Under the pieces are notes generated by a model, which saw nothing but the letters and a program-made list of their open reading frames with translations, was not told the origin of the DNA and did not search any database. DNA of 64,000 nucleotides from Bacteroidota bacterium (GTDB taxonomy: Bacteria > Bacteroidota > Bacteroidia > Bacteroidales > FEN-979): assembly GCA_026391355.1 (NCBI GenBank), contig JAPLDH010000077.1, forward strand, positions 186,001 to 250,000, given 5' to 3'. Shown here piece by piece: positions 9,401 through 17,147 of the stretch (its first letter is position 1; every line of letters starts with the position of its first letter). The translations under genes and the position numbers were made by a program.

Positions 9401-10783
9401 TGAGTTGTTGTGATATACGAATCGTCTCATACCATACCGCTCATTGTCGATAATCCCATCCCCAAAGTTCACCCCGTTTATTGCTTCCGAGCGTACCAGG
9501 AATGAGCCTGATAAGGAATTGTTTATTCCATAGGTCATATCGATTACTGATCCGTTTTGTGTAACTATATCGCAACTGCCGTGATAAGACGGACCCAGTT
9601 TCCCTTTCCCGGAAAAGGATGGGTTGTCATAGCCATCCGGATCAAGGTAAGGCCCCTGGAAAAAGTCAACACCAACAGCAGGCGGATGAGCGCCATAAGC
9701 CTGGATCTGACCTGTACCATCAATAGGGGTTCCGTTATAACAATACCCAAGTCCACGCTTTACATCACATCCTACATAGTCATCATTGGTATAACCAAGA
9801 TCCGGGTCAACCCATTGGCTAAAATAGGTGTTTGTCAATGTGAAGGTAGAACGGTTAATGATCTCAAAACTGTAAAAGGTCATATTATTGATCTCATCAT
9901 TGGTGGAAAAAGCGAATGCCTGTTCACGGATTTCAACACCAATTGGGTCGCCCTGGGTTTCAGAATGGTAATTTCCTTTATCGTTAAATACACACCACAA
10001 GGTCTGGTCTCCTTTTAAAACCTGGTCAACAAGAATTCCCAGCGTATCATCATCACCCCCGTTTTTTATTTTTGCCCTTTTAACTGTTTCTCCAGGTTTC
10101 AGGTTATGAGGACAAAGCTTGTTGGCAAGGTCATAATATGGATAGTCGCCCAGTTCAGGATGATAGTCACCATCACCATCCACGTCATTAAAAGGAGCCA
10201 GGTAATAGGCCTGGTTTTTTGAAAGTAAACCATGAGCAGGCCAGTTCTTGATGGAATTAGGGATGATATAATTCGGGAATTCAGCCTGGTTATCCCACCA
10301 TGCAAGAAATTCTTCCACCTCCGTCCGGGTCATCGGATAAAGCTGGTCATATGCTGCACAGGTCACCTGGTCAACGGCAGCGGTTCCATCAACAGTAAGG
10401 GGCCCAGGCCAGAAATCATTTTTAACGTGTGAGGTCGGGGAATTGGATCCCTGTCCATACCTGTATGCTGCAAGTTTAAGGTTGTTATTGATATCAATAC
10501 CGCCAATCCAGAGGGAATAAGAAAACATGGATGTTTTCCGTGAACCTTTCGGGATTTCATATTCGGCATTTTCCAGAAACCAGCCATTTCCATAAGAATA
10601 GAGGAGAGTTCTTACGTTATTGATATCCAAATATTTATAATTTGACCCTGGTTCACATCCTGCAGCTTGTTCTTTAACGGGATCTGAATTCTTTTTTCCC
10701 ATATGAACTTCCTCAGCATACGTAATACCGTTGAACATCAACCCGCAGAGAAAAATCAATAGTAAGCGAAAGATATTTTTCAT
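6458..10783 (-). CDS. Very large secreted protein with T9SS type A sorting domain
   Basis: The ORF track gives 1456 aa; I start at its Met16, giving 1441 aa, because MKNIFRLLLIFLCGLMFNGITYA is a clean signal peptide and the upstream residues are not. The mature protein begins with NVRTLLYSYGNGWFLENAEYEIPKG and contains an acidic DVDGDGDYHPELGD stretch that could bind Ca2+. The C-terminus has the type A layout: VVPNPYYAYDDYERNQ, TIFNMSGTLIRQF, SGGVYLIHIKAEG, then basic. I recognise no enzymatic domain. Large proteins of this layout are common in Bacteroidota but, as far as I know, have no assigned role. It sits 67 bases after a TonB receptor and 51 before a PorV-like barrel in the same direction. 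Confidence 0.75.
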   Translation of the reverse strand: MKNIFRLLLIFLCGLMFNGITYAEEVHMGKKNSDPVKEQAAGCEPGSNYKYLDINNVRTLLYSYGNGWFLENAEYEIPKGSRKTSMFSYSLWIGGIDINNNLKLAAYRYGQGSNSPTSHVKNDFWPGPLTVDGTAAVDQVTCAAYDQLYPMTRTEVEEFLAWWDNQAEFPNYIIPNSIKNWPAHGLLSKNQAYYLAPFNDVDGDGDYHPELGDYPYYDLANKLCPHNLKPGETVKRAKIKNGGDDDTLGILVDQVLKGDQTLWCVFNDKGNYHSETQGDPIGVEIREQAFAFSTNDEINNMTFYSFEIINRSTFTLTNTYFSQWVDPDLGYTNDDYVGCDVKRGLGYCYNGTPIDGTGQIQAYGAHPPAVGVDFFQGPYLDPDGYDNPSFSGKGKLGPSYHGSCDIVTQNGSVIDMTYGINNSLSGSFLVRSEAINGVNFGDGIIDNERYGMRRFVYHNNSNAGVPPYMTDPLYAPEYYNFLRGIWKDNTKMYYGGNANRTANAFGPDCDFMFPGDSDPCDWGTAGAPPNGPKYWTEETAGNPPQDRRFMQSAGPFTLKPGACNYITVGIPWARTVSGTPMDAVELLRVVDDKCQALFDNCFAVLSGPNAPDLTLQEMDKQLIIYISNRKTNDAGSNYQEKYVEFDPNIPNPDTLTPRNDSIYHFEGYQLFQLKDATVSSSDIDDASKARLVAQCDVQNKISTLINWSFDQTLNGNVGSIKVAGENKGIKHSFVLTIDAFATGDNKLINHKQYYYLAVAYAYNNYKQYMQDNPNNYDGQKLPYLRGRNNLKVYTAIPHIPLQDKMNSNYGDGPIITRIQGQGNGGIPLEFSDATIAEILAKPMADSVTNVYGTADYPISYNPVYKASAGPLNVTVVDPLNVINGSYTVKFAPMYTGPANSLFMNKKIKFGKFELIDNTTNRVYNSDTTTIFPYEQLFLDLGIALNIHQVPFAGDKADTSKTNVFSDNGLLYAPLAIYENENEQWLSGVPDSDIPTDDQNWIRSGTYAGDVSTYNDFDMKTGGGGNPWDPNKNFAKIQGGTWAPYGLSAASNQLNYNEGPAYPTRSKGIATLDYLASVDIVITTDRTKWSRCPVIEMCADALLAEGGANQFDFRKGKSVNIDGDTGVVSTDSTKKSNFISPTGMGWFPGYAINLETGERLNIMFSENSWLVKDGGRDMIWNPSPRIYDASFYPVFGGQQYVYIMGSRKFADAAKDTVKLNFPAYDGGAYIRNNMMSGYPALNHANTFGSALYVGIPLSVEGKAWLSNQVTIKIRVSKPYQRYYALDLPKESMDTLNGNWPMYTFNTSTIATTKNEHQKSVSDLDLVNVVPNPYYAYDDYERNQLDNRIKIVNLPSKCTVTIFNMSGTLIRQFIVDKTGIIEPRGSINGINTDSKTSLDWDLKNFAGIPISGGVYLIHIKAEGLGERTVKWFGILRPVDLNSF

Positions 10784-10850
10784 AATAACTGTATTTTTAA
10801 ATAAACCGATATATATTCTGTTTGTCATGTTTAATTAATAAGTTGAATGA

Positions 10851-13800
10851 TCAGAAATTAAACATTAAACCAAGTCTCGTTTGGCGGGGTGTACTATAGT
10901 TGTACGGTTTGTCAATGAAAATCGAATAATAATCCCTGTATGATTGGGAATCAATTTGTTGACTAATCTGGCTCTGGTATTCAGGAGCTGAGAGATAACC
11001 ATCATCCTTTGGTGACCCTGTTGCAGGGTAAACTCCAGTTACGTTGGTTGTATTGAGCAGGTTGAGAATTTCAACATATACATTAAGCGTAGCTTGCTTT
11101 TTATTTTTGCCTGGCAGGGAAAAATTGAAATCCTTGTCAACCCTCAGGTTTAGCAGGAATTGCCAGGGAAGCCGGGCACCATTGATAGATCCGAGGATCG
11201 GACCCATCCCTCCCAGGTTTAAGATCTTACTTGATTTTGTATACGGCATTCCGGAACCTCCTGTCAAAGTCAGGTTGGCTCCCAGGTTTGAAAGAAACTG
11301 AACAGGAGGTTTGTTTTTCTTTTCCCTTTTAATGACCGGCCCATTGTAATCTTTGCCGCTTCCGTAACGGTAGTCAAGGCTTACTGCAAAAGAGTGACGG
11401 CGGTCGAAATTCAACGGGTTCATGGTACGTAAATTCGGCTGATCTGATCTTACGATCGTTGCGGCAGCATTTGCATCTGAACCGGTGCCATCAGCAAACT
11501 GAAGAGTATAATTGAACCTGATCCTGGCGTTGCTGGTTCTCCTGAGGTCATAGGTAACGGTTAACCCCTTGACCGTCCCGAAGTCGATATTCGCATAGGA
11601 ATAATAGGTTTTAGGATAAGCGCCACTGAGTCTGAACTGTTGGATCTGATCGCGCATTTCACGATAGAAAACGGTAAGCTTCATGGATGAAGCATTGTTT
11701 ATTTTTTGCTGGAATCCCAATTCATAATCGATTGTTTTTTCCGGTTGCAGGTTCGGATTATTGATTGTTCCGGAACTTCCGGTAACATTGATGAAGTAAT
11801 AAGAAATAAGATCTATCCGGTTTCCTGTTGTCGGGCGTTGTGTCAGAATGTCGTAGTGAGCATAGAAAAGAGCGTCATCAGAGATCGGGAACGAGAAGGA
11901 GATACGTGGCATATAATTGATCTGCGGAACATAATCCTTAAATACATTTGCACCGATTGTTGCTGGTTGATCCGGAGTCAGGTAAGGTTTTACACCATTC
12001 GGATCGATAACCCTTGGGTCAGAAACCGGTGAACCTTCTTTATTATACCATTGGTTTCCATTACGATAACCGGTAATTGCATTGGGATGACTTGCATCGT
12101 CAACATAGACGACATAATTGTCGCCAATACCTGCCGGGTGATTGACGGTCACACCATTGATTGTTTTGACTTCACTGGCTGTTTGTGCCTCAAAGAATAA
12201 ATATGGGTCTTTCAGCACCGACTGATTGGCATCATACCGGTCAACACGTAATCCGATGTTAAAAATGAGATCTTTGAATGCGAATTTATCCTGGATATAT
12301 CCGGCCATGTAAATGGGGGAGAAAGGTGCAATTTCATGTGTATAATTCCCTTTTGCATCCTGTTTATTAAAAAAATCTTCCACACTGGGCTTATGATTCA
12401 GCGCTTTCCCTGTATAGCCATAACCGTAATAATAAACCAATTCAGAACCATTATTCAGCAATTCATCTGCATTGAACATATCGAGTGAAAACAACGGGTC
12501 GCTGCGTTTCAGGGTATGAAGTACCTGGTTCTGGTCATAATAATTAATGGAGTTATTCTTGAAATCGTAAGAAAATAAATCGATCCAGTCGGTACCATTG
12601 ACCGGTAAACCAAGTTTTTCACGCAGGCTGATATCAAAATTTCTTTGTAATACCTGTGAATATCTGCGGAAATAATTAATGGTATCCATAAATACGCCAT
12701 CAGTACTGTATTGGAGTTGAGGATGAGCCAGGTCAAGATCCCTCAACTGGGAATTGGTCAAGCCTCGCATGGTCGACCATAAACTCACCGGGTCTTGTAC
12801 TGACCAGGCGGAACTGGAACGTTGCTGATACTGCAAACCAAATTGGATCTCATGATTTCCAAGGTCGGCAGCAAAGTTGGCATTTACCGAAACCTGTGAT
12901 GCTTCTGAATATCCGTAACCATTGTAAATGGTACCCGGACTTGCCCATAACCCATAAACTGATTCGGGTTGCATTCCATTAATGAGACCACCGTTCTGAA
13001 TGATCTCATCAATTGTTTCATAGAAACCGGTTTTATTGAATAAACGGTAGTATTCGGAAACCCAGTTTGCAGATTCCGGGTTGAGTGTTGATGGGTTATA
13101 AACAACGGCTGTATCCCTGTATCCGTTCTGGAGGTGGGCATATTTATGCGCTACTGTGTCAAAAGATAATGTAGGGGTGTACGCGCGGATTGTGTGAGTG
13201 GCAAAGGAGCCGATATAACCATATTTGAATACATCTGCTTTATGGTCGGCATCCATGTTCTCGGAATAACTGCGGGAATAGTCGGCGTTGATGGAATAGA
13301 AGACATTCTTTACGAAGGACTTACTATCGGAGCCTGTAGGGAAGCGTTGTGTAAACCTCCCGTTAACCCTCCATGTATTGCTGTTTGCGATACCATTATA
13401 ATTGGAATTCATCATGGATGAATAATAGTTCCAGAGGTTATTGTAATTATAGTGATAAGTACCACCGAATGACATGTTGATGGTGGGTGAAACCCTGATG
13501 TCAAATTTTCCTGATACGTTAGCATCAATAAATGAGGAGTTCAATGTATGATTGGTCTGTTCTAGATCACTCTTGTGCAGGTAATCTGCATTCAGGTAAA
13601 CACCCTGGCCATTGGCTCCGACCCTGATCGGATTCTCTTTTATTTTTGCAAGTACATCATCTTTAACTTTATACAATTTGAAAGCATATGGGTTTCCATC
13701 CTGTTGGTAGATCAGGTCACCAGCTACGAAGTATCCAAGGATAGGGGTCTTATATCCTAAGGTATCTTTACGTGAAATCAGCGGACCGGTGAAATTTAAT

Positions 13801-14561
13801 CCCAGCCTGTTATATCCGAACCTGTCAATATACTGGGATGTTTGTATATCAATACCGGCAGAAAATTCTTTTGACGGACCTTTGGTTGTAACACTGATAA
13901 TACCTCCCGTGGCATCTCCGTAACTTGCAGGGGTACCCCCAAGGATAACTTCAACCTGTTCGATGGCAGACTGGGGCAATGAATTGCTCCCGATTACCCT
14001 CATTCCGTCAATATAATAAACCGTTCCGGAGGAACGTTGACCACGAAGACTGGTAATATTACCATTGGCATCGGTTTGCACACCACCCACGGTAGTTGCC
14101 ACTGCGTCAGCAGAACGGTTTGCCATCTTGGAAATTTCCTCTGAAGTAACGGTTCCCCCTGAGGTTGTCTGGTCAGCAGAGATTAATGGAACTTTATATT
14201 GTACTACCTCAACTTCTTTAAGTGTTGTGGTGGTAGCCTCCATTTCTATATTCTGGAAAGTAATTTTATCAGGAGGAATGCTGATCGCTTTCATTATAAA
14301 ACCCCTGTAGCTGATACAAGTGGCCTTCATGTCCACTTTCCCGGGAGGAATGGGTTTAATAAGAAAATTACCATCAAAGTCAGAGGTGGAGCCGCCCACC
14401 TGAACGCCTCCAAACTCCACAACAATATTTGCAAAGGGAATGGCCTCCTTGGTCGCTTTGTCGGTAATTCGTCCTTTCAGGGTTCCTGACCCGGTCTGTG
14501 AAAATACTAACAAACTAGATGTCAGTACAAATACAAAGGTAAATAGTAAATTTCTTACCAT
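10851..14561 (-). CDS. TonB-dependent receptor with CarboxypepD_reg-like and plug domains
   Basis: This 1236-aa outer-membrane receptor has a signal peptide (MVRNLLFTFVFVLTSSLLVFSQ), an N-terminal regulatory beta-sandwich (GTLKGRITDKATKEAIPFANIVV, ~25-110), a plug domain (~130-240; MANRSADAVATTVGGV, VYYIDGMRV, LGGTPASYGDATGGIISVTTKG) and a long beta-barrel ending in LGLMFNF. The layout resembles SusC/OmpA-type receptors, but no SusD partner is nearby; the partner genes are a T9SS protein and a PorV-like barrel. The substrate is unknown. A weak promoter (TACCTTTA at 14609-14616, minus strand, TTG 21 bases upstream) precedes it. It is the first gene of a three-gene operon. Confidence 0.88.
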   Translation of the reverse strand: MVRNLLFTFVFVLTSSLLVFSQTGSGTLKGRITDKATKEAIPFANIVVEFGGVQVGGSTSDFDGNFLIKPIPPGKVDMKATCISYRGFIMKAISIPPDKITFQNIEMEATTTTLKEVEVVQYKVPLISADQTTSGGTVTSEEISKMANRSADAVATTVGGVQTDANGNITSLRGQRSSGTVYYIDGMRVIGSNSLPQSAIEQVEVILGGTPASYGDATGGIISVTTKGPSKEFSAGIDIQTSQYIDRFGYNRLGLNFTGPLISRKDTLGYKTPILGYFVAGDLIYQQDGNPYAFKLYKVKDDVLAKIKENPIRVGANGQGVYLNADYLHKSDLEQTNHTLNSSFIDANVSGKFDIRVSPTINMSFGGTYHYNYNNLWNYYSSMMNSNYNGIANSNTWRVNGRFTQRFPTGSDSKSFVKNVFYSINADYSRSYSENMDADHKADVFKYGYIGSFATHTIRAYTPTLSFDTVAHKYAHLQNGYRDTAVVYNPSTLNPESANWVSEYYRLFNKTGFYETIDEIIQNGGLINGMQPESVYGLWASPGTIYNGYGYSEASQVSVNANFAADLGNHEIQFGLQYQQRSSSAWSVQDPVSLWSTMRGLTNSQLRDLDLAHPQLQYSTDGVFMDTINYFRRYSQVLQRNFDISLREKLGLPVNGTDWIDLFSYDFKNNSINYYDQNQVLHTLKRSDPLFSLDMFNADELLNNGSELVYYYGYGYTGKALNHKPSVEDFFNKQDAKGNYTHEIAPFSPIYMAGYIQDKFAFKDLIFNIGLRVDRYDANQSVLKDPYLFFEAQTASEVKTINGVTVNHPAGIGDNYVVYVDDASHPNAITGYRNGNQWYNKEGSPVSDPRVIDPNGVKPYLTPDQPATIGANVFKDYVPQINYMPRISFSFPISDDALFYAHYDILTQRPTTGNRIDLISYYFINVTGSSGTINNPNLQPEKTIDYELGFQQKINNASSMKLTVFYREMRDQIQQFRLSGAYPKTYYSYANIDFGTVKGLTVTYDLRRTSNARIRFNYTLQFADGTGSDANAAATIVRSDQPNLRTMNPLNFDRRHSFAVSLDYRYGSGKDYNGPVIKREKKNKPPVQFLSNLGANLTLTGGSGMPYTKSSKILNLGGMGPILGSINGARLPWQFLLNLRVDKDFNFSLPGKNKKQATLNVYVEILNLLNTTNVTGVYPATGSPKDDGYLSAPEYQSQISQQIDSQSYRDYYSIFIDKPYNYSTPRQTRLGLMFNF

Positions 14562-14741
14562 ACTATAAGATATTAATGTCTGATTATACTTTTAGCTAAA
14601 AAAGCGGGTAAAGGTAACAATAAATTAAAATAAGTTCCAAATGATTTTTTATGCCTGGTGAAATATAAAATCTTTCTAAATTGAATGTTAATAATGGTCT
14701 TTATAAAAAACTTGCAACATGGGATCCCGGATAATGATAAA

Positions 14742-15014
14742 TCATTTTATGGGTGTATTTTTTTTTGCTTCACGTTTGGCTTTTTTCATCATGGCTTTTG
14801 TCTCTTTTGATTGGTTGTCATAATGTTGTTTTACTGCTTTATCGTATTGCTTTTTTGCATTTTTTGCTTTTTTTGCACGTTCAGCATTAATCTTCCGTTG
14901 ATTTACCCTGGATTCCTGGGGCATGATTGCATATACCTGTATTCCCTGAACAAGATACAGGGCAAGCATGAAAACAATGGTGATTTTCCTAAAGAGATGA
15001 AATATGGATACCAT
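14742..15014 (-). CDS. Small Lys-rich exported or membrane-anchored protein
   Basis: The 90-aa protein has one hydrophobic N-terminal segment (ITIVFMLALYLVQGIQVYA) that could be a signal peptide or anchor, followed by about 60 very basic residues with repeated K-K-A-K pattern, likely helical (RAKKAKNAKKQYDKA...). I do not recognise a family function. It is divergent from the Rieske-like lipoprotein gene with 52 bases between starts, so both promoters must lie in that spacer. Small basic proteins of this shape recur in Bacteroidota genomes. Confidence 0.6.
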   Translation of the reverse strand: MVSIFHLFRKITIVFMLALYLVQGIQVYAIMPQESRVNQRKINAERAKKAKNAKKQYDKAVKQHYDNQSKETKAMMKKAKREAKKNTPIK

Positions 15015-15066
15015 GCTACGAATATAATAATTTTTAAGTTATCACGTTAGGTTCTAAATTTCTTTC

Positions 15067-15519
15067 ATGTTAAAGAATGTTCATATTTTACGGGGTTATC
15101 ATCCTTTTCTGTTTTTTTTATTGTCGTTGCTTTTTTTCACGAATTGTTCAAAAAACGGACAAAACTCCAATAATATCCCCAATGTTTCGGTGAGTTTTGT
15201 GATCAATCCCAATTCTACCGAATATAACCGGTTAAATACAGTAAATGGTTGGGAAATGCTGACGGGGGGTTATAAAGGGGTCCTGGTGTTCAGAAAATCG
15301 ATGGATGAATTTGTGGCATTTGAACGTGCCTGCCCTTACGACTGGCAAAACAGTAATGCCCGGATCAATGTTGACACTTCTGGGATAACTGCCTACTGCC
15401 CATCCTGTAAATCAAAATTTATCCTCATAGACGGAACACCTTACCAGGGTCCGTCACATTATTCTCTGAAGCAGTACACGGCATCCTATGATGGATCCCT
15501 GCTTTATATCTATAACTAA
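15067..15519 (+). CDS. Rieske-fold-like lipoprotein without canonical cluster ligands
   Basis: This 150-aa protein has a lipoprotein signal (LLSLLFFTNC) and then a region with the order of a Rieske/NirD-like domain: VLVFRKSMDEFVAFERACPYD, then ITAYCPSCKSKFILIDGTPYQGPS. Rieske [2Fe-2S] domains need C-x-H and C-x-x-H; here the boxes read C-P-Y and C-P-S-C, so both histidines are missing while three cysteines remain. The G-x-P-x-x-G-P-S loop after box 2 is intact. It might bind a different metal, carry a disulfide, or be purely structural. It stands alone between a divergent small gene and convergent sahH. Confidence 0.7.
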   Translation: MLKNVHILRGYHPFLFFLLSLLFFTNCSKNGQNSNNIPNVSVSFVINPNSTEYNRLNTVNGWEMLTGGYKGVLVFRKSMDEFVAFERACPYDWQNSNARINVDTSGITAYCPSCKSKFILIDGTPYQGPSHYSLKQYTASYDGSLLYIYN

Positions 15520-15534
15520 TACTTTTCCTTATTT

Positions 15535-16956
15535 TTAGTACCTGTAATGTTCCGGTTTATAAGGACCATCCACAGGAATCCCGATATAGTCGGACTGCTC
15601 AGGGGTTAATTGCGTAAGTTTGACGCCAAGCTGTTCAAGGTGCAACCTGGCAACTTCTTCGTCCAGTTTTTTTGGTAACCGGTAAACACCGATCGGATAG
15701 CTATTCGCCCATAGATCCAGTTGGGCAAGTGTCTGGTTGGTGAATGAATTGCTCATAACAAAAGAGGGATGGCCCGTAGCACATCCGAGGTTCACCAGCC
15801 GGCCCTCGGCAAGGAGATAGATGGCTTTCCCATCCCTGAAAATGTATTTATCTACCTGTGGCTTGATATTGATCTTCGTGATCCCCGGCCATGACTCTAA
15901 TTGTTCCACCTGGATTTCATTATCAAAGTGACCAATGTTACAAACAATTGCCTCCTCTTTCATCAGTGAGAGATGGCGGGCTGTAATAACGTCCTTATTC
16001 CCTGTTGCTGTAACAAAGATATTACCCTCCTTAAGGGCATCTTCTATGGTGGTTACCTCAAACCCCTCCATGGCTGCCTGCAATGCACAGATCGGATCGA
16101 TCTCCGTTATAAGCACCCTTGCTCCATATGCCTTCATGGATTTTGCACACCCTTTTCCCACATCACCATAGCCAAGGATGACCACGACTTTTCCTGCAAT
16201 CATAATATCCGTGGCTCTTTTTATCCCATCTGCCAGGGATTCACGGCATCCGTAAAGGTTGTCGAATTTTGATTTTGTTACCGAGTCATTCACATTGATG
16301 GCAGGTACCAGCAATTTATCCTTTTCCTTCATCTGGTAAAGACGGTGAACGCCGGTTGTGGTCTCTTCAGAAACTCCTTTCCATTCCTTCACCAGGTTAT
16401 GCCATTTATTTTTATTCTCAACATATATGCTTTTTAAAAGTTCGAGGATTGCACTTTCTTCCGCATTTGAAACAACGGCCTTTAAAAGCTCCGGATCGTT
16501 CTCGATATCATACCCTTTATGGATCATCAGGGTTGCATCTCCTCCGTCATCGACGATCAGGTTCGGTCCTTTTCCGTTTGGGAATGTCAATGCCTGGTTG
16601 GTACACCACCAGTATTCCTCAAGCGTTTCACCTTTCCATGCAAAAACCGGAATTCCATTAATGGCAAGAGCTGCTGCAGCATGGTCCTGGGTTGAAAATA
16701 TATTACAACTGGCCCATCTTACATCGGCTCCCAGTTCAATCAGTGTTTCGATCAAAACAGCAGTCTGAATGGTCATGTGGAGAGATCCGCTGATGCGGGC
16801 GCCCTTCAGGGGTTTTTCAACGGAATACTTCCTCCTTATGGCCATTAACCCCGGCATCTCTTTTTCGGCCATTTCGATTTCTTTTCTTCCCCATCCGGCA
16901 AGCTTGAGGTCGGCAACTTTATAATCCATCAATGTTTCAGGTTTAAGGTTATCCAT
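15535..16956 (-). CDS. sahH: Adenosylhomocysteinase (S-adenosylhomocysteine hydrolase)
   Basis: The NAD-dependent cytosolic enzyme splits S-adenosylhomocysteine into adenosine and homocysteine, removing the inhibitor left by methyltransferases. Visible motifs are [43 protein letters not shown], the NAD-binding [21 protein letters not shown] and the C-terminal YKPEHYRY. I start at [13 protein letters not shown] (473 aa): the TTG start in the ORF track lies between the -33 and -7 elements of a near-perfect promoter (16976-17005). With metH and metF at 22-26.6 kb this supplies the methyl cycle, though it is not in their operon. Confidence 0.96.
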   Translation of the reverse strand: MDNLKPETLMDYKVADLKLAGWGRKEIEMAEKEMPGLMAIRRKYSVEKPLKGARISGSLHMTIQTAVLIETLIELGADVRWASCNIFSTQDHAAAALAINGIPVFAWKGETLEEYWWCTNQALTFPNGKGPNLIVDDGGDATLMIHKGYDIENDPELLKAVVSNAEESAILELLKSIYVENKNKWHNLVKEWKGVSEETTTGVHRLYQMKEKDKLLVPAINVNDSVTKSKFDNLYGCRESLADGIKRATDIMIAGKVVVILGYGDVGKGCAKSMKAYGARVLITEIDPICALQAAMEGFEVTTIEDALKEGNIFVTATGNKDVITARHLSLMKEEAIVCNIGHFDNEIQVEQLESWPGITKINIKPQVDKYIFRDGKAIYLLAEGRLVNLGCATGHPSFVMSNSFTNQTLAQLDLWANSYPIGVYRLPKKLDEEVARLHLEQLGVKLTQLTPEQSDYIGIPVDGPYKPEHYRY

Positions 16957-16975
16957 GATTTTCAAATTAAGGCTG

Positions 16976-17005
16976 CAAAAGTACAAATTTCCCTGATCAG
17001 GACAA
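16976..17005 (-). promoter_or_regulatory. Consensus Bacteroidota promoter of sahH
   Basis: On the minus strand TTG (17003-17005), exactly 19 bases, then TACTTTTG (16976-16983): a full match to TTG-N19-TAnnTTTG. The predicted transcript start is 10-15 bases before the chosen ATG at 16956, which decides the start codon. Confidence 0.8.
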
Positions 17006-17147
17006 TAGGGACAAAGGTTAATTTACAAATGGACGATTTTAGAGTCTCGATTAAAGTTACGAATAACGAATTACGGATATGCGAATAAAGAAAATGTGAA
17101 CTGGTTAGATTGCTGCAAGGGTAAATGGCGAATCTGCATTCGCTTTA

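Noticed and set aside
9557-10018. 153-aa plus-strand ORF inside the 1441-aa cargo gene
   Set aside because: Opposite-strand shadow; the minus frame continues through it with recognisable T9SS protein sequence.
5330-14561. SusC/SusD polysaccharide utilisation locus
   Set aside because: The TonB receptor has no SusD-like lipoprotein and no glycoside hydrolase nearby; partners are a T9SS cargo and a PorV-like barrel.
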